Positions 15,475-23,061 of a DNA stretch of 64,000 bases are shown in pieces. The DNA is from CAIXSC01 sp046349915. GTDB lineage: Bacteria; Planctomycetota; Planctomycetia; Pirellulales; Pirellulaceae. The translations under genes and the position numbers were made by a program. The notes beneath the pieces were generated by a model. That model did no database searches. It had not been told where the DNA came from and saw only the letters and a program-made list of their open reading frames with translations. The first letter of the stretch is position 1. Each line of letters begins with the position of its first letter. Location: contig JAXMBL010000012.1 of NCBI GenBank assembly GCA_046349915.1, positions 1 through 64,000 on the forward strand, written 5' to 3'.

Positions 15475-17673
15475 ATGAGTCCTGACACATCCGGAGAACG
15501 AGGGTCGCTGGACGCGATCTTTTCACCGCGTTCGGTCGCGTTGATTGGGGCCAGCCGAGACGCAAAGTCCATGGGTGGGACGTTGGCGAGAAATCTCGTC
15601 GCGTCGTTCCGTGGTCCTCTGTATTTCGTGCATCCCTTTGCGCACGAGATTCTGGGTAAGGAGGTCTGGCGTTGTGTGACCGACATTCCCGCGTCGATCG
15701 AGCTCGCAATCATCGCCGTGCCGGCGGCTCAGGTGCGTAAGACTTTGGAGCAATGTCTGGACAAGTCCGTGCGGGGGCTGATCGTAATCTCCGCGGGCTT
15801 CGCGGAAACGGGCGAGGCGGGGGAAGCTCTGGAACGAGAGCTCGAAGAGCGGCTGGCGGATTCAGGCGTGTTGATGGTTGGCCCGAACTGCTTGGGAGTG
15901 CTCAATACCGATCCCACGTTCCCGCTCAACGCGACATTCAGTCTGGAAGATATCGCGGCTGGCGGGATCGCCGTCTGTACTCAAAGCGGAGCATTGGGGT
16001 TCGTCGTTCCTGACGCGATGCATCAATGGCGGCTCGGAGTATCGCACTTGATTTCGCTGGGCAACAAACTCGACATTGGCGAAAACGATGTGCTGGCTTA
16101 CTGGTCCGATAACCCTCGAGTGCGAGTCGTTCAGCTTTATCTGGAGTCTTTTCAAGACCCGCGAGGATTCTTGACAGCGGCTCGTCGAGTGGCTCGACGC
16201 AAGCCGCTGCTCGTCCTGCGAGGAGGGCGTAGCGTCGCAGGCACTCGAGCCGCAGGGAGCCATACCGCGGCGCTTGCCAGTCCAACGGCTTTGTCCAGCG
16301 CGCTGATTCGACAGGCTGGCGGGATTATGGTCGAGTCGCTGTCGGAATTATTCGCGGCTACGGCTCTGTTGTCGTGCCAACCAGCCTGCGTGGGGAATCG
16401 CGTCGCGGTATTGACCAATGCAGGTGGACCTGGCGTTTTATGCGTGGATGCTTTGGAGTCGGCGGGCATGTCGGCGTCAGAATTCTCCCAGGGCCTTCAG
16501 TTGCGCCTCCGCTCGCATGTGCCTCCGCAAGCATCGGTGGCCAATCCCGTCGACCTGATCGGTTCAACGGCGCCGCGGGAATTTGCGGCATGTTTGCGCG
16601 AGTTGTTGGATTCCGACGAGGTTGATCAGGTGATCGTGATCTATGTGCCGAGGTTGGCTGGCACGTCGGGCGCGGTGGCTCGAGCGGTTATAGAGACTGC
16701 AACCGCGGGCCCTGCCTCGCCTGCAACGTCGTTGAGTCCATCCTCAATCCCGAGTAAACCGCTCGCGGCGGTCTTCATGGAATCTTCGGGACCGCCGCCG
16801 GAGCTTCAAGCGGACTCGTTCCAGATTCCGTCATTTGAGTTTCCGGAGATGGCGGCTCGCGCGATGTCATTAGCAACTCGCTACGCTCGATGGCGCCAAT
16901 CTGAAGAGCGATGGGATCAGGAGCCGATCGACCAGAGTCGTGACGGCAACTTGGATGCATTGAGTGCATTAGATGCAAATGGTTCTGCGAGCCACTCCCA
17001 GGAACTCGTTTTGTCTTGTGATGCGGCGGGCTGGGCGATGCCCAAGTGCGTGGAGTCAACACTCAACGCCTATGGCCTAGAGACTCCTGCGACCGAAGTT
17101 GCTCATTCGTCGACCGAGGTGATCGCAGCCGCTCGGCGGATGGGCTATCCCGTGACGATCAAAGCCGTATCTCCGACGGTGCTGCACAAATCACGCGTTG
17201 GAGGCGTGGTGAACGATGTGAGGAACGACGAGGAGTTGGCGGCGGCTTATCAGCGTGTTTTGGCTCACGTGCCTGATTCGACTGCCGTGGTCGTGCAGGC
17301 TTATATCTTGGGCGGTCGTGAAGTGTTTATTGGATTGCAGCGAGAAGCTCGGTTCGGCTTGGTGATCGGGGTGGGTCGGGGAGGCGTGGAAGTCGAGAGG
17401 CAGCGAGCGGTCGCATTTCGACTGGCCCCGCTTCGTCGAGCTGACATTGCCGCGCTGATCGAGGAATCGCAGATCGGCGAGTGGCTGTTGGATGACGCCG
17501 AGCAGCGGGTGGCGCTCGAGGAATTGATCGGCCAAGTCGATCGAATGGGCAACTCGCTTGAGCAGCTTGTCGAGGCTGATTTCAATCCCGTGTCATTTCG
17601 ATCGCGGCACCCACCCATGGTGCTCGACGCGCGACTCCGTTTTCGTTCTACGGAGACAGTCAACCACGGATGA
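15475..17673 (+). CDS. Acetate--CoA ligase (ADP-forming), fused alpha-beta acyl-CoA synthetase
   Basis: 732 residues. The CoA-binding domain comes first (about 10-140; FSPRSVALIGASRD, MGGTLARNL), then two succinyl-CoA-ligase-like domains (about 150-460; VGPNCLGVLNT, the IAVCTQSGALG loop, GGPGVLCVDAL). A C-terminal ATP-grasp domain follows (about 510-730; LNAYGLETPATE, MGYPVTIKAVSPTVLHKS, VEADFNPV). This NDP-forming family makes ATP and acetate from acetyl-CoA, ADP and phosphate. Directly after the POR genes, it would finish a pyruvate-to-acetate route with substrate-level ATP synthesis. The linker at about 410-430 and 490-505 is Ser/Pro-rich. Confidence 0.9.
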   Translation: MSPDTSGERGSLDAIFSPRSVALIGASRDAKSMGGTLARNLVASFRGPLYFVHPFAHEILGKEVWRCVTDIPASIELAIIAVPAAQVRKTLEQCLDKSVRGLIVISAGFAETGEAGEALERELEERLADSGVLMVGPNCLGVLNTDPTFPLNATFSLEDIAAGGIAVCTQSGALGFVVPDAMHQWRLGVSHLISLGNKLDIGENDVLAYWSDNPRVRVVQLYLESFQDPRGFLTAARRVARRKPLLVLRGGRSVAGTRAAGSHTAALASPTALSSALIRQAGGIMVESLSELFAATALLSCQPACVGNRVAVLTNAGGPGVLCVDALESAGMSASEFSQGLQLRLRSHVPPQASVANPVDLIGSTAPREFAACLRELLDSDEVDQVIVIYVPRLAGTSGAVARAVIETATAGPASPATSLSPSSIPSKPLAAVFMESSGPPPELQADSFQIPSFEFPEMAARAMSLATRYARWRQSEERWDQEPIDQSRDGNLDALSALDANGSASHSQELVLSCDAAGWAMPKCVESTLNAYGLETPATEVAHSSTEVIAAARRMGYPVTIKAVSPTVLHKSRVGGVVNDVRNDEELAAAYQRVLAHVPDSTAVVVQAYILGGREVFIGLQREARFGLVIGVGRGGVEVERQRAVAFRLAPLRRADIAALIEESQIGEWLLDDAEQRVALEELIGQVDRMGNSLEQLVEADFNPVSFRSRHPPMVLDARLRFRSTETVNHG

Positions 17674-18341
17674 CACCGATGACACTGATGAGGGGGAGGG
17701 GCGAGCAAACTGTTCACGACAAACGCCGGCCTCGGTTGCCGAGCGGCGTGGTCTCTTCCGCTCGCTTGATTGATTGAGTTGCGATAACGCACTGTTGCCT
17801 TTTGCTCCGCAAAAGTTGCATAGCGCTTGGCCAGCGAGCGCCGCCAGCGAGTGGAAGAAGTTCTCCTTGGGGCGTCTGCTGGGTGCTGCTTCATTCGGTT
17901 GCCATCGAGAGGCGGCTTTCGCGGGTCGACGGTTTGTGCTGCTTTGCCGGAGGCAAAGGCAACAGTCGTGGTATCGCAGGCGAGCGAGGTTGCGAACCGG
18001 TGGTGTCGCTGCGCTCAACCACCGGCTAATGGCTAGCAAGCCTCCGGCTTGCGGGACAGGTAGTCATGGCGAGAGACTCCGACGGGGAATTCGGCGAGCC
18101 CCGTCACCCCTAGGGAATGGCCGAGAGACATCCGCCGTCCATTGCACCGTACTTCATGTCGCGCGACCAGGCAAAACTGGCAATAGCGAAGAGGAATAGC
18201 TAGGATCATGTCCGCCGCGCAGCGGCTTACTTGAAGCATCGCATGCACGGGAGCGGCGGTGGTCAGTCGGCTTTGAAATCAACGTCAACTCCTGCCGACT
18301 CGTAATGCGGGACGTAATGCCTTGTAACTGAAGGTCCATCC
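17674..18341. repeat. Intergenic region with dispersed repeat blocks
   Basis: No gene. 17655-17770 resembles 44403-44515 (ACCACGGAT...GACACTGAT, CACGACAAACGCCG, CTCGGTTGCCGAGCG). 17795-17970 is a single copy of the block that is tandem at 18895-19360. 17995-18060 (ACCGGTGGT...AACCACCGGCTAATGGCTAG, AGCAAGCCTCCGGCTTGC) recurs at 19375-19435. 18240-18300 resembles 641-706 inside an integron cassette. Confidence 0.7.
17795..17815. repeat. Dispersed hairpin CTTTTGC-TCC-GCAAAAG, copy 1
   Basis: A 7-bp stem with a 3-base loop preceded by TTGC. Identical copies lie at 18895, 20653 (inverted) and 25939. Confidence 0.75.
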
Positions 18342-18815
18342 ATGAAGAGTCGCATTCCCTCCGTTGGTATCGTCCTGTTGTCGAGCCTTGCAATATGCTC
18401 GGCTGATACAGATCCCCCGCCGAAAGCTCCAGCCCCATCGCCAATAGCAATCGCGAAGCTTGATCCGAGTTTGGACCGCAAGGAGGCGACCATTACTTTC
18501 TCAGTGTCAGAGTTGGGCGGCGTTGCGCAGCTTTACATCCCAGGAAAAGCCTCGACCTTCGTCATCGAAGCGACATCCGAACATGAAACGAAAGATCTCA
18601 CGGTTTGGATTGAAGGTGAACTTGCCGACGTTCTCGATCGATTACAGTTATCCTTTGGTGGATCTAACCAATTAAAGAAGGGAACTGTTATTGTCGCCAC
18701 TGGTTCGCTTTCGTTCTCGCCGGGCGCCGGAAACCGCAAAGGCCACGAGTGGTACACACTTAAAGTTGATAAGTGGCAGAACTTTCGCGTTCTTCAACCA
18801 GATCGCAAACAATAG
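18342..18815 (+). CDS. Secreted hypothetical protein
   Basis: A 157-residue protein with GAAGG 8 bases before the ATG. It starts with a signal peptide (MKSRIPSVGIVLLSSLAICS), followed by a short Pro/Ala-rich stretch and a beta-rich domain (EATITFSVSELGGVAQLYIPG, KGTVIVATGSLSFSPG) ending YTLKVDKWQNFRVLQ. The alternating strands suggest a small barrel or sandwich. I know no family for it. Cys19 could be a weak lipobox residue, but the preceding LAI does not fit well. It sits alone between two repeat regions and reads on the + strand. Confidence 0.7.
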   Translation: MKSRIPSVGIVLLSSLAICSADTDPPPKAPAPSPIAIAKLDPSLDRKEATITFSVSELGGVAQLYIPGKASTFVIEATSEHETKDLTVWIEGELADVLDRLQLSFGGSNQLKKGTVIVATGSLSFSPGAGNRKGHEWYTLKVDKWQNFRVLQPDRKQ

Positions 18816-19618
18816 GCACAACCGCGGACCTTCCTCCGTCGAGCGACACGGTCTCTTCCGCTCGCTCGATTGATTGGGTTGTGACAACGCACTGTTGCCT
18901 TTTGCTCCGCAAAAGTCGCGTAGCGCTCGGCCAGCGAGTGGAAGAAGTTCTCCTTGAGGCGTCCGCGGGGTGCTGCTTCCCTCCGTTACCATCGAGAGTC
19001 GGCTTTCGGGGGGGCGACGGTGTGTGCTGCTTTGCCGGAGGCAAAGGCAACAGTCGCGTAGCGCTGGGCCAGCGAGCGCTGTCTGCGAGTGGAAGAAGTT
19101 CTCCTTGAGGCGTCCGCGGGGTGCTGCTTCCCTCCGTTACCATTGAGAGGCGGCTTTCGGGGGGCGACGGTGTGTGCTGCTTTGCCGGAGGCAAAAGCAA
19201 CAGTTGCGTAGCGCTTGGCCAGCGAGCGCCGCATGCCAGTGGAAGAAGTCCTCTTGGGGCGTCTGCTGAGTGCTGCTTCATTCCGTTGCCATCGAGAGGC
19301 GGCTTTCGCGGGGCGACGGTTTGTGCTGCTTTGCTGGAGGCAAAGGCAACAGTCTGGCTAGCGAGGTTGCGAACCGGTGGTATCGCTTCGCTCAACCACC
19401 GGCTAATGGCTAGCAAGCCTCCGGCTTGCAGGATTGGGAGTCACGACGAGAGACTCTCATGGGGAACTCGTCGAGCGCCGCGGTCTCTTCCGCGCGCTCG
19501 TTTGATTGAGTTGTGACAACGCACCGTCGCGCATCCCAGGTCAAGCCCCTCGTGTTCCCAATGACTAATGACCAATGACCAATGACTAATGACTAATGCC
19601 CCCCATCGAGAGGCGGCT
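18816..19618. repeat. Intergenic tandem repeat region
   Basis: No gene. At least three tandem blocks of about 140-150 bp lie between 18895 and 19360. Each runs from GTAGCGC.CGGCCAGCGAG through GGAAGAAGTTCTCCTTG and GGTGCTGCTTC to GTGTGCTGCTTTGCCGGAGGCAAAGGCAACAG. The last block is followed by the ACCGGTGGT...ACCACCGGC and AGCAAGCCTCCGGCTTGC palindromes. 19555-19600 holds a run of ATGACTAATGACCA-type 7-14 bp repeats. Confidence 0.75.
18895..18915. repeat. Dispersed hairpin CTTTTGC-TCC-GCAAAAG, copy 2
   Basis: Identical to 17795-17815; it opens the tandem block region. Confidence 0.75.
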
Positions 19619-19990
19619 TTACGCGGGCTTCTTCTTCAGTTGGACAGGGAGTTGATCGATTTTGGCCGCGAGGATGAAGTCGTTTTCGCTAAGTCCGTTG
19701 ATAGCGTGCGTCCAGATCTCGATGGTGACCTGACGGTAGCTTTCGAGATGCAAATCCGGGTGATGTTGTTCCGCTTCGGACAACTCGGCGACTCGATTGA
19801 AGAACTCCATGCCCGCTATAAAGTGCTTGACGGTCCAGCTCTTGCGGATGCGTTGGCCGTCCGGCGTGAGCGACCAGCCGACCAGTTTCTCGAGTTGTGC
19901 TAGTGCCTCGGCGCGAGAGTAGGAGGGGACGCCTCCTTCGCACGGGAGGCATTTTTTCGCGACTAGCTCTTGGGAAGTCATCGATCCCAT
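19619..19990 (-). CDS. phhB: 4a-hydroxytetrahydrobiopterin dehydratase (pterin carbinolamine dehydratase)
   Basis: 123 residues (or 120 if Met4 at 19981 is used). The active-site pattern is clear: EAEQHHPDLHLESYRQVTIE followed by WTHAINGLSENDF, matching the family E-x-HHP..., W..H signature. The N-terminal part (SYSRAEALAQLEKLVGW) is the usual first helix. It recycles the pterin cofactor after aromatic amino-acid hydroxylation. It lies 15 bp after the HD-domain gene and is probably the last gene of the minus-strand cluster starting with dgt. No hydroxylase gene is in the window. Confidence 0.9.
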   Translation of the reverse strand: MGSMTSQELVAKKCLPCEGGVPSYSRAEALAQLEKLVGWSLTPDGQRIRKSWTVKHFIAGMEFFNRVAELSEAEQHHPDLHLESYRQVTIEIWTHAINGLSENDFILAAKIDQLPVQLKKKPA

Positions 19991-20005
19991 CAGTCGAAAA
20001 CTCCG

Positions 20006-20596
20006 TCAGGTCGCAGTGGGCGGCGAGGTGAATCCGATGCGTTCGGCCCCGGCTTCCAAGGCGTCGATCACGAATTGTATGTGTTCGTCGAGATCGACGC
20101 CAAGGTCGGCGGCGCCGCGGACGATGTCATCGCGGTTGACTCCCGCCGCGAAACCTTTGGCTTTCATTTTCTTGCGAACGCTGGACGTTCGCATGCCACG
20201 CAAGCCTTCGGGTCGAACTTGGGCGACCGCCACGATGAAGCCCGACAGTTCGTCGCAGGCATACAGTGTCTTGTCGAGCCGAGACACTCGCGGGCAGTCG
20301 GTCAAATAATCGGCGTGCGACTTGATCGCGTAGATCAGTTCCGGTGAGTAGCCTCGTTCGGCAAGAATCGCAGCGCCTTGCAACGGATGCTCGGGAGCGG
20401 TAGGCCAACGTTCGTAGTCAAAGTCGTGCAGCAGCCCCACAACTCCGAATCGTTCCTCATCCTCGCCGAACTTTCGAGCATAGGCTCGCATCGACAACTC
20501 GACCGTTTCGCAATGTCGAGCCAAGCTGTCCGAGACGACAAATTCTCGGAGCAGCGAGTAGGCTTCGTCGCGAGTGGGCCAGCGAGTGTGGGGCAT
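20006..20596 (-). CDS. HD-domain hydrolase-like protein
   Basis: 196 residues. Metal-binding HD motif: H28-type first helix (LARHCETVELSMRAYARKFG), GLLHDFDYERWP (HD pair), HPLQGAAILAERG and IKSHADYLTD. The later helices (YACDELSGFIVAVAQVRP, VNRDDIVRGAADLGVDLDEH) are those of the short HDIG-type hydrolases often annotated as predicted phosphohydrolases. The substrate is not predictable from sequence. The upstream gap of 81 bp to the PIN-TRAM gene contains a dispersed hairpin. Confidence 0.8.
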   Translation of the reverse strand: MPHTRWPTRDEAYSLLREFVVSDSLARHCETVELSMRAYARKFGEDEERFGVVGLLHDFDYERWPTAPEHPLQGAAILAERGYSPELIYAIKSHADYLTDCPRVSRLDKTLYACDELSGFIVAVAQVRPEGLRGMRTSSVRKKMKAKGFAAGVNRDDIVRGAADLGVDLDEHIQFVIDALEAGAERIGFTSPPTAT

Positions 20597-20652
20597 GGTT
20601 CAAGCGGGTCGTGGGCGGTGGGTGAGGAGGGGGCGGGAGGGGGAGGATGGCG

Positions 20653-20673
20653 CTTTTGCGGAGCAAAAGGCAA
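20653..20673. repeat. Dispersed hairpin CTTTTGC-GGA-GCAAAAG, copy 3
   Basis: Starts 5 bases beyond the TAG stop of the PIN-TRAM gene, in the orientation of that gene. It could act as a 3' end hairpin, although no T-run follows. Confidence 0.7.
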
Positions 20674-20677
20674 CTTT

Positions 20678-21697
20678 CTATTGCGGGCGGCCGAAGATCA
20701 TGCGGCCGGCGCTGGTTTGCAGCACGCTGGTCACGGCGATCTTGACGGAGCGGTTGATGAAGTCGCGACCTCCTTCGACCACCACCATCGTGCCATCGTC
20801 CAGGTAGCCCACGCCTTGGCCCGGCGACTCACCGGGTTTCACCACTTTCACTTCAAAGCTCTCGCCCGGCAAGAAGACCGGCTTCAAGGCGTTGGCGATA
20901 TCGTTCAGATTAATGACCGGCACATTGTGAATGCGGGCCACCTTGTTGAGTGCGTAGTCGCCCGTGACGATCTTGCCGCCCAGGCTCTTCGCCAGCAACA
21001 CCAACTTCATGTCGACAGGTTGCCCCGTCAATTCTTCGGGCTCGTGGTCGTGCACCTTGAAGTCGACCGTTTCGCTCGACCGCAGCTTGTTCAAGATATC
21101 GAGTCCGCGTCGACCGCGAGCACGGCGGAGCTTGTCGCCGCTGTCGGCGATCGCCTGCAATTCATTCAAGATGAACCGCGGCATCACGATTTGGTTGTCG
21201 AGAATATTGGTTTCGGCCAGGTCGGCAATGCGGCCATCGATGATGACGCTGGTATCGAGCACAAACGGCTTGATACCTTTGACTTCCTTCGAGAATTCCA
21301 CATAGGGGATCACGAACCGGAAGTCGTTCCGGGTCTGCATTAAGAGGCTGATGCAGATGTAGCAAAGCCCCACCCCCAGGAGGAGCTGTATGATCGGGAA
21401 CCGTTCGTTGGGGGTAAGGTCGGCGTGGAGCATGAGTGGCTGAAGGACCACGCCCACGGTGTAGGTTAGGAAGAGCCCAATCAGGATGCCGAAGTAAACT
21501 GACGTGATCACATCCAGTCGCTTGCGTGGCACAAACATGTCGACGCCGATCACGATGACCGCGGCGACCATCACGAACGCAAAGAACACGAGGACGTGGG
21601 AGCCAAACGCTTTCTCGAAACCCTTCGAGTTCACAACGGAAACGGCCATTCCCGCTGTCATCAACAGGAACGTTCCTCGCAATATCCAAATACCCAT
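20678..21697 (-). CDS. PIN and TRAM domain membrane protein (YacL-like)
   Basis: 339 residues from ATG 21697 (AAAGG 6 bases upstream; the 22 upstream codons of the open frame are discarded). Four transmembrane segments occupy about residues 5-130. A PIN-like nuclease domain follows (about 155-280), with acidic residues in VLDTSVIIDGRIADL, NELQAIADSGD and IVTGDYALNKVA. A C-terminal TRAM domain ends it (about 290-339; KPGESPGQGVGYLDDGTMVVVEGG). This architecture matches the conserved YacL family, suspected RNases attached to the membrane. It lies 83 bp after dgt on the same strand. Confidence 0.88.
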   Translation of the reverse strand: MGIWILRGTFLLMTAGMAVSVVNSKGFEKAFGSHVLVFFAFVMVAAVIVIGVDMFVPRKRLDVITSVYFGILIGLFLTYTVGVVLQPLMLHADLTPNERFPIIQLLLGVGLCYICISLLMQTRNDFRFVIPYVEFSKEVKGIKPFVLDTSVIIDGRIADLAETNILDNQIVMPRFILNELQAIADSGDKLRRARGRRGLDILNKLRSSETVDFKVHDHEPEELTGQPVDMKLVLLAKSLGGKIVTGDYALNKVARIHNVPVINLNDIANALKPVFLPGESFEVKVVKPGESPGQGVGYLDDGTMVVVEGGRDFINRSVKIAVTSVLQTSAGRMIFGRPQ

Positions 21698-21780
21698 GAT
21701 TCGCCTTTCGCCGACGGTTTCGAAGCGGCACCACTGCCGCTCTTCGAACTCGTCAGAAGCCAAATTCTAGCCTTCCACCC

Positions 21781-22923
21781 TCAGGATGGGCTAGTCCCTG
21801 AGAAGAGGCGGCGGAATTGGTCGTCGCAGAAGCGGTCGGTCATGCCCGCCAGATAGTCGCCGACCGTACGCGGCAAGCCTACCAGTCGCACTCGTTGCTG
21901 GAACGTGGCGGGCATCCATTCGGGATGTTGCTGATAGCCCGTAAACATAGTGCGCAAGCGGGTTTGTGCTTCGCCTCGCACGGACATCAAGCGAGGGTGT
22001 CGGTACACTTGAGTGTACAAAAACGACTCCAACTCCCGTTTCCGTTGCCAAAGCGACTCGCTGGTCGCCAACCGAAAATCGGACCGCCGCGCCTCGTCGG
22101 ACGAGCTGAATCCGCGAGCCAAGAGATCTCGTCCGGCGTGCCGCAAGACGTCGGTGACCTGGATGTCGATCAACTCGTGGACCAACGACAGTCGCAGCAT
22201 CTTCCCTTCCAACGTCGGGTGACGATCCTTCACACGCTCGCACGCCTCTCGAATCAGCGATAGATCGAACAGCGACTCGAGGGTCACCAAGCCAAGTTGG
22301 ACGGCGTCGTCGGTATCGTGAGCGTCGTAAGTAATACTGTCGGCGAGGTCGACCAACTGTACTTCCAGGAGTGGCGCGACTGGGGCGGCCAGGGCCCCTG
22401 ACTTGTCGGCTCGTACTGATTGGCCCTCGAGCACCTCGCGGGTCAAATTGAGCCCTGGGAAAGTGGGATAGCGGGTTTCGAGTTCTTCGGCGATGGTCAA
22501 TGCTTGTCGGTTGTGGGAAAAGCCACCCCAGGGCGCCAAGCACTCATTCAGGGCATCTTCGCCAGCGTGACCGAACGGCGGGTGGCCGATATCGTGGAAC
22601 AGGGCCAGGGCCTCGACCAAGTCTTCATTCAGCCGCAGGGCGCGGGCCATCGTCCGCGCGATCGAAGCCACCTCGTAGGTGTGGGTCAGTCGAGTGCGGT
22701 GATAGTCCCCCATATCGCCCGTGAAGACTTGCATCTTACCGCTGAGACGTCGGTAGGCCGCGCTATGCACAATGCGATCGCGGTCGCGCTGGTAGGGCCC
22801 CCGGTAGGCGTGGGTCGGCTCTTCGTACCGCCTTCCTTGCGAGTGGGCGCTATGCATCGCATACGGGGCGAGTAGGGCCGCTTCACGTGCTGCGATGGTT
22901 TGGAAATCGACCGATGAGGACAT
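21781..22923 (-). CDS. dgt: Deoxyguanosinetriphosphate triphosphohydrolase-like protein
   Basis: 380 residues with the complete HD nucleotidohydrolase core: YQRDRDRIVHSAAYRRLSGKMQVF, HRTRLTHTYEVASIARTMAR, ALFHDIGHPPFGHAGEDALN and the second DSITYDAHDTDDA motif. Dgt hydrolyses dGTP to deoxyguanosine and triphosphate; this shorter class (about 380 aa) often has broader dNTP use. It starts 138 bp from the divergent uvrA and heads the minus-strand cluster. No strong ribosome-binding site was seen before the ATG. Confidence 0.92.
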   Translation of the reverse strand: MSSSVDFQTIAAREAALLAPYAMHSAHSQGRRYEEPTHAYRGPYQRDRDRIVHSAAYRRLSGKMQVFTGDMGDYHRTRLTHTYEVASIARTMARALRLNEDLVEALALFHDIGHPPFGHAGEDALNECLAPWGGFSHNRQALTIAEELETRYPTFPGLNLTREVLEGQSVRADKSGALAAPVAPLLEVQLVDLADSITYDAHDTDDAVQLGLVTLESLFDLSLIREACERVKDRHPTLEGKMLRLSLVHELIDIQVTDVLRHAGRDLLARGFSSSDEARRSDFRLATSESLWQRKRELESFLYTQVYRHPRLMSVRGEAQTRLRTMFTGYQQHPEWMPATFQQRVRLVGLPRTVGDYLAGMTDRFCDDQFRRLFSGTSPS

Positions 22924-23061
22924 GCGGGGAATTGGGTCCGTCGAACGCCGACGCGCGCCGAGCCGTCGTGCCCCTGTTCGCGCGGAATTGGGTCTGCTAC
23001 GGTTGAGGAGTTTACCCCGATTCGTTGACCGCCGCCATTGGACCCAACTGCGTCATCCACC

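Noticed and set aside
20378..21343. 321-codon + strand ORF
   Set aside because: Antisense to the PIN-TRAM and HD genes, which have clear family motifs.
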